Positions 1 to 11,900 of a DNA stretch of 64,000 bases are shown piece after piece. The position numbers and the translations under genes were made by a program. Location of the stretch: positions 377,001 through 441,000 of the forward strand of contig JASJOG010000007.1 of the NCBI GenBank assembly GCA_030142905.1, in the 5' to 3' direction. Origin of the DNA: Heliopora coerulea (lineage: Eukaryota; Cnidaria; Anthozoa; Scleralcyonacea; Helioporidae). The notes below the pieces were generated by a model. It did not search any database, was not told the origin of the DNA, and saw only the letters and a program-made list of their open reading frames with translations. The number at the start of each line of letters is the position of its first letter. The first letter of the stretch is position 1.

Positions 1-1224
1 GTGAAGTCTGTTAGTGGCTGGGAAGTGTTTGTCTATTAGACTAAGGAATTGTCTGCCGATGTTCGATTTAACGTTTTTGGTGTATGGGGGATTGTACCAG
101 ATCACGTGTCTGTTTCTACTTCGTCTGTTGTTGGTTTGGTTTGCCGTGTTACTTCTGTCCGGGTATGTGTCTTGGTCATGGGGAGGGTTAGTTGAGGTGT
201 ATGTAAGCTGTACGTTAAAGTTGCTTTGTTTGAGAGCATTCTCGTATAGTGGAGCAGCAGAGTCAAATGTTTCTTGGTTACATGACAGCTTAGACATTCT
301 GTGGTTAATTGAGGCCGGTAGTTGTTTTATGATAGATGGAGGATGGTTAGAATGGCGGTGAATCTAAAGTGGGTCGTCGTTCGGTTTTCTGTATGGTTTG
401 AGTTTGCCGTCGTTTAAGTTCAGAGTAACGTCGAGAGTTAACTATTTTTTGGTTCGTGTGCGTCGTGATTTGTAGCCTGAAGTCCTTAAAGATGCGTATA
501 AGGTCCTTTCTCGCCTTGTCCGCCAGGCGACCACAGCACGTATTTGGGGCAACAAGGCCATCATTTCTGTATAAGCCGATGTTCTTGCCAAATCGCTTTT
601 CCAGTGAGTTGAGAATGAACAGTCCGACGAGCTCACATATCTCTGCGCCATCGAAGCTTCCCATGGTTACGTCGAAGCTGTTCGGGGTGTTTCGTTTTGT
701 CCATGCTTTCTCGTGATTAAAAAGCAGTGATCTCCGTGCGTGTTTGATAGTTTTGACAAGTTCATCGGAGATGGTTGTATATTTCGTGGCCCACGACAAT
801 GCGTCGTCGAGCAACTCTTCCGATATTGAGGGGTAAAAATCCACGATATCGAATGATAGAAATGTGTGCCTGTTTTTGTCCCTGATGTTTCTAAACCAGG
901 CGATAGTTTCGTCAGTATTGCGCCACTGATTTACCGCGGTGTGATTGTGTTGATTTCATCCGGGATTGCTTTACTAACCTTACCAAGTTCACTTTTGGCT
1001 GGATTAATTAAACGACCCTTAGTATGGTTTTCAAAATCGTCCTTGTGATCTTTTAGTGTAATGAAAGCAGGTTTCTGTGCCATGGACTCAACACGCTCTG
1101 CTATGATAAGTTTGTGCGCGATTCTTTTGAGTTCATTGTTATCATTGATGGTGTCGTCTGGTTCCGCTCGGTAGGTTTTTGTTACGTTTTCCTTCAAAAG
1201 CTTCTCGTAGGCTGCAGGGCTCAT
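1..1224 (-). pseudogene. Penelope-like reverse transcriptase, decayed and truncated by the window edge
   Basis: Reading the minus strand from 1224 leftward gives a retroelement reverse transcriptase. The N-terminal part (1224-931) contains FITLKDHKDDF and GRLINPAKSELGKVSK. The palm region (about 930-440) contains DIVDFYPSISEELL, FDVTMGSFDGAEICELVG and NIGLYRNDGL, the last standing in for the usual catalytic Asp-Asp motif with Asn-Asp. The downstream thumb-side region (about 370-1) contains RHVIWYNPPYTKNVKSNIG. The frame shifts near 940 and again near 437, and a stop codon lies near 369, so the copy is dead. This type of RT, common in cnidarian genomes, is normally followed by a GIY-YIG endonuclease, which would lie off the left edge. 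Assignment to Penelope-like elements comes from remembered family motifs. That it is an RT is much more certain than its exact clade. Confidence 0.75.
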
Positions 1225-1425
1225 TGGACAATTTGACCCATATTATGTAAATGAATAGTAAAAGCGAACTGTCAGTTGCCTGATGATCGTGTTGTAGACA
1301 CGTGAAACTCCGAGTAGCAAACGCTCTTCTAACTTTATTAAAGTTATTTCGCTCTACCTACATGGTATCGAGCACTCTCAAACCAACCGTCAACTGTGTT
1401 TCTTGTATGATACACTTTTGCTTTC

Positions 1426-1450
1426 TATATATATATATATATATATATAT
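1426..1450. repeat. (TA)n microsatellite
   Basis: About 25 bases of alternating T and A lie in the region upstream of the HELZ2-like gene. It is a simple sequence run with no coding meaning. Confidence 0.9.
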
Positions 1451-1799
1451 GCTTCCATGCATGTTTTCCTGTCTGTCTGTCTGTATATGTATACCCGTTT
1501 TGCTGTATTTTATCTCTAGCAATCTACTGAAAAGACGGCGTCACCTCCAGCATCCTCCAGGTTCGACGTAATTGCAGGTATTCATCTTTTAGAGCATTAT
1601 CATTGTTGTTGTGGTTAGTTAGGGCTAGTTGCTGATCACTAGTGTAAAAAAGGACTTAACATCTTGAGCGAACCTTAACTATCCTGTGAGGTCTTACGTC
1701 GTGCCACGACCACTATGAAAATGTTTTTTTTAAGTTTAGGAGAGAAAGAAACGTCTGACTTAAAAAATTAGAATACTCATTGAAGTACTTCATATAGAA

Positions 1800-2110
1800 A
1801 TTTTAAGCTTTATTGTTTCTTGAACCAGTAGTTGTTTACTGTCGCAACGTTTTGGGAAATGCTTGTCCCATTATCAGGCGTGGTTAAACAGGGTACGTGC
1901 TTGCTTAAATACTTGGTACGTGGGAGTATACCCCTGGGAAAATATGGGTCTGGCGTAGAAGTCTGAGTACTTGATCCGGGTGACTTTCTGAGGTTTGGAA
2001 GCCAGATTTCGGTTGGAACGTTGGTGTGACCACTCCTGATGTTTGGAGGAATGCCCCAAATCGTTGCGAAAGTAAACATCGTTTTTCTGTTTATTAACAT
2101 TGAGTTGGTT
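1800..2110 (-). repeat. Probable retroelement tail remnant
   Basis: On the minus strand an open frame covers most of this stretch and ends next to an AATAAA signal (plus-strand tttatt near 1810). The block near 1845-1885, with CGCAACGTTTTGGGAAATGC followed by CCATTATCAGGCG, resembles the ends of dispersed cnidarian retroelements. No protein domain could be recognised. The assignment is by pattern memory only. It may belong to the same element class as the reverse transcriptase at 1-1224, but the gap between them prevents a firm link. Confidence 0.3.
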
Positions 2111-2380
2111 GTTTATTCTGTTGTGATTAACGATGGGAAACGAAGGAACGCGATACCAGACTTGTTTAAAATATTTCTCGTCTGTAGCGCTTGAAGTGAC
2201 ACAATGTAAGAAATCACAGAGTTCCATGCCTACTCCAAAAAACGAGAATGACAAAGGTATAGTGCGGTCACGAAATATTATTGTATTTTTACAGTTTTGT
2301 ATAATAAGTGCATGAAAAACGTCCTTTTTGAGATAAAAAATATTCTGGTATAACATATAATAACTCAGCATTTTTCTTAG

Positions 2381-5300
2381 TTGTGAGGTCGCAACAGCCA
2401 AAATCAAAGAGCTCTACTGGTCGGCAACTGCCGTCAACCCGAAGTAAACTTTCAATGAACGAGATGCCAACTCATATGGACGAACATCTCAGCAGTGGTT
2501 CTGTGGTGAGGCGTTTTTGCCCGAAATGCAGTTCCCCTTGGGCCATTAAATCACAAACGAAGAATTGCCACATTTGTCAAAGCAAGCTCAAACTTGTCTA
2601 CAGAAAAGCAAACAGTACCAATTGGCTTGAGGCAAGAAAACCACCCGAGACTGTGAAACCTGGGAAGTACCTGCTATGCAAGCACTTTCAACTGGGGAGA
2701 ACATGTCTCAAGACGCCCTGTACGTTTGCCCATGGACAAGCTGAACTCGAAATTTGGGAACTTTGCAGCGGAAAAAGTACGTTTGATTGATCGCTTTTAG
2801 CCCTTTAACGCCTGGATCTTTTTTATTTTGTTTTTTGTTCTTTCTTTGTTTTTCCTTTGTTCTCTCACTGGTTCCGGTGTCCGATATATCGGACACTGGA
2901 CGTTGGTATAGGTTATACCATGGTTTCGAGAACAATTTGGAAGAAATACGCACGGCTGTGTTTTTCAAAGATTATCATAATAACATGAGTCCGAAGGACG
3001 AACACAGTTTGAGGTCTTTGAAAAACTCACGAGTGCATGTTTTTTTTCAAATTGCTCGAGAAACAATGCTACTACCAGTTAATATTGTACATGAAAAATG
3101 TAGTACAGTGCCAAAAGAAAGGTAATTCAATGTAAATTACTGTATTACCTTTCTACCTTGAAATTGCACCGCTCGTAGCCAATCAGAGTCGAGAAATTTT
3201 CTCATGTATATTATTGAAGGGTTCACTAACAGACCTGAAAACTTTGCTCGAGTACTGACAGTCAAACACACTTGGTCTGTGTATGTGGAGTATTTATTAT
3301 TATTTCAACGCAGGTCCCAAATTCACTGATTTATACAGAAAATAGGAAGGGAATCATAACCTTAATATGTTAGTATAGAGGGACCCATCCCATTTGGTTG
3401 CAGTGATCTCCCTCCTCCAGTGGTAATGTAACAGTAGATCGTATACTTAGTTTGTTAAACTAGTGAATGTAATACCCAGACGTGTTCCAAGTCTTAGCGG
3501 ATTAAAAAACTCCGCAAGGATAACTTTCTTAAACTCGGTGGTACTCAGTTGTAAAATATACACCTGAAGTCTATTAAATTTTTCTAAAAAATACCCCTAA
3601 TATGTTGGAAATGAAATTTTCAATTTGTTAACCAAACATGTCCATATATACTTCATACTTAATTTATTGTATTCAATCAACCAATCACGTTATTATCCGG
3701 TGTTAACATTTACCATATATGGTAATATATGCACCTGCTGGCCGTCATATGTTTGACTTAAATTGTCTTAACGTCCAGGTAAACGACGAAATCGAAGTAA
3801 ACGCACAAATGCTGCGACCAACCAAAAGTCTGCGAGTTACATGACCTTATTCGAGTGCGATTCAAATTCTGGGCGTCGCCCAAGAACCACGTCCCGCCAC
3901 TCGACCCAGTCCCTGCAGCCGTGCAACCGTCCATTTGACACTTGGAGTAATGTTTCACGGTCGACTGATGATTTATGTCACGATGATTTTGATGAACAAT
4001 CCATGAGAGAATCCTCGTATGAGTTATCACAGGAGGATTTGGCTTGGTCCGGTGAACTAAATTCCGAGTCGTTGACTTCCTGTAGCTATGAAACCTGCGA
4101 CGATGACTGGGGTGTCGATGTAACTAGACAAATATCCGGCGTGGTCCCTAATGGTGACGCCGTCTCCGGTGTGGCAACTTCAAGTGGTACGTCGCAGACA
4201 TCTGTAGAAGATCTTACTGTTGAAGAATGGACGATGGTGACAAGGAAAAGAAAAAAGACTAACTCAGTTTCAGCTTCTACAAAGAAAGGATTCCAGATTC
4301 TTTGCGGGTTTTGTCGGTATGTGATGTCAGTGTTGGAGGATCTACAGGCTATACGTGAACCCAGATTATGCAGGAATTGTAACAGGACTGAGAAACCTAT
4401 CCAGCAGTATTGGGATAGCCAGGCGGAGCGTTTCCATACTCTGCGCACTAAACCTCCCGGGATAAAAAGTGTTCATCTCTGTTGGCATCACAGGAATAAA
4501 CTTGTCCATGACATGCCAGACTGCAAATTTGCTCACGGAAATTTGGAAAAGATTCTCTGGGAAAAGGAAATCGAAGAAGGTAAAGTGATGAGTGATGTGA
4601 TCGGTCAACGGTACGTAAAAGAATATCACAATGGCGGCTTTGAGCTAATTCTTTTATCACACCAAGGCTGGCGTTGTCGTTGAGAACAAATGTTGGGGTA
4701 AATTTAGTTTTGATGGTGATGATAAAGTTTAACAACTTTATTTACACATGTCTCAATACATACATCTAATAAAATAGTAATTAAAAATAAAATAATAACA
4801 ATAATAAAAGGATGAGACGCCCAAAAAAGCATTGACGACGGCTGGTACATAACCCTTACAAAAATTTAACGTCATTTCACATGTAAAAAATATATAGAAT
4901 CGGAACATTATCACATATGAAATACCTAATTGACGTTTGAAATGAACTGGTTCAAAATTTCACATGTGAATTCTTGGTGTACGAAACATGTATTTTACAT
5001 ATGAAAGGGACCATTAACTTGTGAAAATTAATTTCACATGTGAAATTGTATGTGACATTTTTGTAACAGAAACGGACAAATAAAGGCTTTCTGAAGCACC
5101 GATATAAATTCATATTAGTAGCTGAGTATTTTTTGTATGTATTCTTCATAAAATGTATTTTAGAGAAGAATTGCCAGAAAACACCCACAGTTGTAATTCA
5201 ACAGAATCCTCCCCAAAATTCCTCGTCTGGCGCTCGTGGTGTGGCTTCATCTTTACTGGAGCAGGAAAGCCTGAGATGCAGATTCTGTAACTTTAAATTC

Positions 5301-5957
5301 TCTTCAGTGCAAGAACTGGAATACCACAGTTCCGAATCTCATCATAAATTAACTGTTATTAAAAGGTTGTGTCAACCTGAACCTTCAAGACTTCAATCAA
5401 GACCTGAACCAGCCCTGCCTAAACCTGAACCAACCTTGAAATGTCGACCACCTCCAGAGGGCGTCTACATGGGGCGGTACAAACTTTGTCACAGGTATAG
5501 AAACAGTATTAACGTAGAAAAATATATTGGGATGCTCCATCAGGGAACGTTGAATTTGCTAAATCCGAAGAAGGATATCGTTCAACTTTAGAGGCACCGT
5601 TACACGACATACAAATGATTCCATACACCGGTTAGCGTGTGTGAACTCCGCCAAAACAATTTTCCAGCAAGTTTGCCAACTATTTTTGCGACATTGATAC
5701 ACGCAGACAAACTTGTTTTTTGTTTCACATATCTTTTAAATTGTTTTACTTTATTTTCGCTCAGGTTTGAGAACGGAGGATGGTGTATTCGTGGCAATAA
5801 ATGTACATTTGCCCATGGCATAAACGAACTACGAATTTGGAAGGAAATATTTGATCGTCAAAAGAAGCACCTAGCACGATTGAAACAGGAAAAACTTTTT
5901 CTAGAAAGTTTTAGCGAGAAGATCCTAAAAAGAATACGGACTGAAGGTCGTACAATG
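2381..5957 (+). CDS. HELZ2: HELZ2-like exons 1-4: N-terminal zinc-finger block
   Basis: Exon 2381-2776 has a Cys4 ribbon (CPKC...CHIC) and a canonical CCCH finger, C-x8-C-x5-C-x3-H, spelled CKHFQLGRTCLKTPCTFAH. Exon 3779-4579 repeats the plan with CGFC...CRNC and CWHHRNKLVHDMPDCKFAH, where the second Cys is replaced by His. It is preceded by an acidic, Ser/Thr-rich low-complexity segment of about 190 residues. Exon 5164-5494 carries a C2H2-like finger (CRFC...H...HH) and a short Pro/Glu repeat (variants of RPEPALPKPEP). Exons 5164-5494 and 5765-5957 are joined within CHR/FENGGW and complete a third intact CCCH finger ending CTFAH. Each finger is followed by a similar ELEIWEL/ELRIWKE helix. 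Such fingers in HELZ2 are thought to bind RNA. Confidence 0.9.
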
Positions 5958-8900
5958 GTAAGTATATGAAATTGTCCGATTTGCAAGTTACAATGTTCAC
6001 AGGGCTGGTCGAAAATGTGGATTTTTCAACATTTGCAATGGGCCAAATATACAGGAAATATATAACAAATATGATATTTACACTTCAGTAAATATAATAT
6101 TGTCTAATAGACCATTTGCTCTCACCTGGTAAACGACATATCTGGAGGACAACTTCAAAGTTCCAACGTTCAGCGGGTCAAATAATTTAAGGAGCTTCTT
6201 TTGCTTAAAACTATTTTCCTCCAGCAGGAGAATAAATGCAAGTGATCTATATCATATTTAATAGTTATAACTATTTCTAGGTAAGTTACTTAGGCTTTTT
6301 TTCCCATTTCTGTTTGTATATGCAACTGCGTGGTAGTTAAACTGCTGTCAGTTGCTGTATCAAGACTTACAGATCTTTTGGTTTCTTGTCCAATGGCTCT
6401 TCCAATCGTTTCCAGTTATATATTTCTGTTTTTCTTACATGAGTCATCTTGTATTTCGTCAGCTCGTCGCGTGACCTCTTCGCCCTACATCCACTCATAC
6501 TTTCACACCCTCGCATCCTAAATATTGGCGTTGTTAGATCATGAACTATAACCATTACAACAGCACTTGTAATAATTGTTTTTTGACAGCTGAAAGAGAG
6601 TCTACATGGTGTCACACTCAGATGTAGTTCAGAAGCAACAGTAGAACTCAATAGGCCGCAGGAGCACACGTGGATTTTCGACGTTCGAATTAAGGTAAGT
6701 TAGCCACACATAGAGAGTAATATATGAAAGGACTCACTGAGGGCAACAAAATTTGCAGATAGAACTCGGGATTAGGTAAAAAGGATATAGTGTCCATCTG
6801 GAGTTCTAACGTTGCGTGTAATTTACACCATAGTGCACGTTTTTTATGAATTGTTTGTTTCTTTTTTGTTTCAGAGAAACGAGCAGAAGCTCTTGAATCA
6901 AGTTGCGTTATTGTTGGAAGAACATTTAGACAAGTTCAAACTTTTGAAGTCCCCTGATGAAAGTGAGCAAAAACCGACCACCCAATGCGTTCAGCTACGA
7001 GAGGACGATTTCGTGAAAGACTGCGCAAACCATGAGTCAGCCGTGCAGTTCTGTGTGAAATTTAACTGTGGTGTTTTCGGCGAGTTTAGGCAGGAGCTTG
7101 TTTTGGATTTTGGTGGTCAGTCGTATCTGTCCCAGTGCCTTAATGTGTCAGTCATGAGCGACGATTTACGAGGAAAACAGGAGAGCCCTCGGCAAAGTGT
7201 ATCTTGTCAGATACTCGACTGGTCCGTCGAGAACATGAAGTTAGTACTATGCCCAGAGTTGATTGATGGAGAAGATTTACGCCAGCAGTACAACATCCCA
7301 CGCGATATCCTCGATCCAACAAATCTTGAAGAGTTTACCCGAGAAACTTACTGCAAACTTTGGCACGACATTTTGTTTTTCGAGGAATATCATATTTGTG
7401 ACGAGGTAGCAAGGTAAGAAACCTGAAATAAACTACCCTGTCAACTATAGAATGATTCTTTCAGTAAATTACGATACTGGGCCGAGTTAAACTGCTAGTC
7501 AAAACCCATAGTTAGTTGGTTAATAACGTCCGGTTTAAGTTCCAGTCATTTTACGATGAAATGCCCTCATTCCCAAACTCGGTTAAAGATTAAAATCTAT
7601 AAGAGATTGTTTTGGTGGCGTTATGATGTAGCCACAGCCTTGCACCCAGGACGTGTTACTTCCATTCCGAAAGTCGGCTTTCCATGTGGAGATAAAATGT
7701 CCTGGGTACTGGCGCGTTTTCCTGCGAAATCAGTACATTTTTCATTCGTATTGAATCTTAGGATATTTGTTGGTTGATATGACTTTTAAATCAGAGCTCT
7801 TCACCTAAATGAGTTCTTTTAATACAACACTGCTGCTCATATTGTATATAGTACTCGAAACATTCTAAATTGTCTTTGTATAAATCCGTCTTATTTTACA
7901 ATAATATAGGTACGATATTAATGACAGCAAAATGAAAATTACCAATGAATTCAAAACCGCCAATGAAACTGTTTATGGTTTGCAAGGAGAATTATTTGGC
8001 GAAATTGCCTTAGCGGACTTTCTCTTTATGGACGAAGCATCGGGACATCTAATTCAGCGAAGCGTTTTGTCTGTGACAGTTCGACCAAAGAAAAACAAAA
8101 ATGAAAGTCTGAAGGTGTATGAATGTTTAATCAAGCTAAGGACTCCCCAGTATATAGTCATCAAAGTGAACCAAGAGTTATGCGAAGACCTTGCTCTCCA
8201 GAAAGAAATGGTCATCAATGTCGACCTCAAATTCAAATTCAACCGTTTTCCAATGTGTGAAATGCACCAAGCCATCGACCGATGTAAGAAGAAAACTGAC
8301 TTCCTTCTTCCTGCGGTAAAACTAAGGTCTAACGAACAACAGGTGGGAAAGTTTACTTTTATTGATCAATGATTTTCGGCACGAATCAGTGCCATTTTTT
8401 CATCAGGTGGTCTTAAGCTGCGATATAAATGAACGTTTTTATTTCCTTTGATAGAAATCAATTTCCACCTGGTACATGGTCAGGAAACCGAACGACAACC
8501 AACACAAAGCCATAACCATGATCCTAGATCCCAGTCCTGCTCCTCCACTGCTTCTCATTGGTCCATTTGGCACTGGGAAGACGTTCACGTTAAACATGGC
8601 GTGTTTGGAAGTCTTTAGGAAATCAAAAGACAGCAAAGTTCTCATTTGCACCCATTCCAACAGTGCAGCCGACATTCACCTTGATCTCCTGCACAACAAG
8701 CAACGTGAGAGCACTTCACAGCGTCACTTACGACCCTTAAGGGTTCTAAACCCCATGAGGAAGGTGCAAACAATTCCGACAGATCTTCGGAAATACTGTC
8801 TGCTAGATGGAAACGGTCAGATACTGGAACCAACTTGGAATGATGTACAGACGCATAACGTGATAATCACAACGCTGGCGACCTCGCGTACTTTATGGAA

Positions 8901-11900
8901 GTTTTACGACGAAGGAAGGCTGCGTTTTACGCATATAATGATTGATGAGGCCGCACAAGCTCTGGAACCCGAGTGTGTAACTCCGTTGAGCATGGCTGAT
9001 GATGCAACCAAAGTAATTTTAGCTGGAGATCATGTGCAGGTAAATGTAAATCAACATATGGAGTATAAATATTCTGTGTATAACGAAAGTGTAGGATGAG
9101 ATCCCACTAGTTATGGTTTCCTGAAAAAAATCCATTATTGAATTTATGTTATTTTGTTATTAAATGCAAGAAATACGAGATAACTCGACCCTGTTCCCTA
9201 ACAGACGATCCTGAAATGGAATTGACACACTACCTGTCCTCACGGATAAGCGTCAACCCTTTCCCCACTGACGTCGAGTACACTACTATTTGGCTGTGGC
9301 TAATCCAAGATTATTTTACTCTGGCAACCGCAAGACGATTTTACATTTCAAGGGAGACCTCTAATCGCGAAAGTGTTCAGCTGTAAGGAATTTTTTTTTA
9401 ATCAAATGGGTCAAACTGAAGCACCGTTACCAGTTGTCTCTATAGCTCAACTGATATAGCAGCAGCCCGGAAACCCGAAGACGCGAGTTCAAATCCCGAT
9501 CGACTTTCATAGTGTAGGTTAATCATGTATTTAATTATTAAGATAGTATTATTTATTATCATATGCATTATTGTTATTGTATCTTATAATATTTGACATG
9601 ATTGCGGAAGCCAATCTTGACCCGATATCCGTGCAATAACAATTTTACAAACTAACGACTGGCTTTTGTTTGATTTACAACATATTTTTGTCTTCTTTTT
9701 GACAGATGGGTCCCTCGGTGTACTCTAAAAGATGGTGGGCTGAGGATCTTGGACCAGGACGATCGCTTCTTGAAAGATTATTCACTCATTACCAGAAAAC
9801 TGTGTCACAAGAAGATTCAACTTCTGCAGACAATGGATCGAATGAGACACCTTATGTGGTAATGCTGACGGAAAACTACAGGTGTCATGAGGATATTTTG
9901 GCATTTCCATCGGAATGTTTTTATGGCGGAGAATTGCTGGCCCATGGGGACCAATTAACACATCCTTCGATCCCAGCTCTCTCGTTCTACACGGCGCAAG
10001 GGAGGGATGAGAAACTGGAAGGAAGCCTAGCGTACTACAACCTAGCCGAAGTAGCGGAAATTGTGAAAAGAGTCGAGGAGCTTGTGAACCTGTGGCCAAG
10101 AGACTGGAAAGGAAGTATTGGAGTGCTGACGCCTTATCGCGATCAGGTAATTAAAAAAGTCGCTTTAATCAAACAGTATTCGTTCTTACCCAGTCAAGTA
10201 GCCATCACAGACCTGTCAACGTCCTGAACAGAAATGCCGGAAGATTTTTACGACCCCACACGGTATGAAGATTACTTTGGTAGATGTGGTTGCACTCCCC
10301 CAACCTCACATATAATTACTGACTCACATCAAAACCTATTGTTTTTACTTGCCATTATATCAGCGAATACAGAGAGCAAAATTATACAAGTCGAGTTTGT
10401 AAAATTTTGCTCGATGCATCCGCTGATATAATGCAGACAAAACATAATGGGTTTCGATGAAGGTCAGTAATTATAATAGATAATTACTTCGGCACACTAC
10501 ATTATATCCAATAATACTGCGCACCTCAGTAATTATCTATTTAGTAACCTCCGAGAACTTTTACGGAAGAGAGTGGCAATGGACACTACAGTTTTCCCTA
10601 ACTATACACTTTTCTCTTGAAGACATAAACTTGTCTTTCTTTATACTGGATAATCTAATCAGCAGGCTAAGATGTTCTCCTAGAGATTCATTAAACGCCA
10701 CCCCTGGGGTAGGAATTTACTTATGAATTTATCATGGAGGACAAAAAACTTTATGGTTTATTCACTCTATTGTTCAGTCTTCTTACCTTCACTGAATCGA
10801 ATTATAATCTTAATAAAACACTCTCACATTTCTCCAACGGGCTCGATTGGTTAGCAGAACTGTCCTCTGTCATAAACGTTAACTCACGCCCAATGTTTAA
10901 ATGGTTGATAGTAAAGTACAGACCTTAAGGACTTAACTAAAAATACTTGACTGATTTTAAAGTAAACAGATGTTCTCTGACAGAAAAACAAGTTATGCAC
11001 TTGCCTGATCGCGTATCGTCTATATTTATTTGTTGAGTGATGGTACAGCGAAGGTAAATGTTTTTGAAGGTAAAGTCTTAAGTTCTTAAATTAATGATAA
11101 TCTTTTTTCTTTTTTGTTCGTCAAGGTTCGCCTGTTAAGAGAAGCCCTGAGAAAAAAGCGTCTTCATCAAGTGAACGTTGAAACTGTTGAAAACGTCCAA
11201 GGTAACCGCTAACGTCCACCAGATTATTCCACCTTTAAACGAAGGACTGGAACTAGAAAAGAAATTTTCTGTCTTTGATTAGAATGCCCCACGAAATTTT
11301 AAGGTTGATTAATTCTGTCATCTAAGATACTTGGCCTTTACCACAATCATTGAGTCACTGATACCATGGCCCGATGCTCTACAAACTGATCTTCAAAGCC
11401 ATACAGTCAACAACCTTTGATACTGTTACCAAACAACCCGCAACACTCTGACTACAGTACAATCTGACTTAACATTCTGAGCTACAAGACCGACACTCTC
11501 AGCTACTCTCTGAGCTACAAGACCGTCTTAGTTACAACCTTTACTTCAGTCCAACATTCTACCAAATGAATTGCATGGTTCTACAATTTACAACTTTTCG
11601 TAGTAGAAACAGTTGAAAAGTACGATAATACAAGGTCCTTGTCCTCTCGTTTTCTCGCACAGTACTACCGTCAAAGTTTCTCCACTTCGTTCAGAACTAC
11701 CTTAGCAGCACGCCGTTTTTTTTAATACGACAAACAGTGATACTCCTATCCAACCTTTTACCGAACGAAACTACTAGACCATCCAACCGACAACTTTTGT
11801 GGTTATGGCTCAACACTGTACCAACTGCAAGATCGTCCAACCCATAACCTTCGATGCTTTAGTTCAACACTCTGTCAGCTGACACACATGACCATCCAAC

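Larger units (their letters stand above)
1225..2380. other. Upstream non-coding stretch with repeat remnants
   Basis: No exon with a convincing start codon for the HELZ2-like gene was found here, although one or more should exist because the first visible exon begins mid-codon. The stretch holds a TA dinucleotide run at about 1426-1450 and an old repeat whose minus-strand end carries an AATAAA signal near 1810-1820 (see separate entry). A small candidate exon flanked by ctctag and ccag/gt near 1520-1560 was seen, but its join cannot be tested. Confidence 0.5.

Noticed and set aside
14..361. 115-codon plus-strand frame at the left edge
   Set aside because: It is the antisense shadow of the reverse transcriptase fragment on the minus strand and has no domain.
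1874..2407. 177-codon minus-strand frame overlapping the first HELZ2-like exon
   Set aside because: No recognisable domain. It overlaps the acceptor of a well-supported plus-strand exon, and part of it lies in a repeat remnant.
9430..9512. Functional tRNA gene
   Set aside because: A- and B-box words are present, but the D and acceptor stems do not pair, so only a tRNA-like repeat is called.
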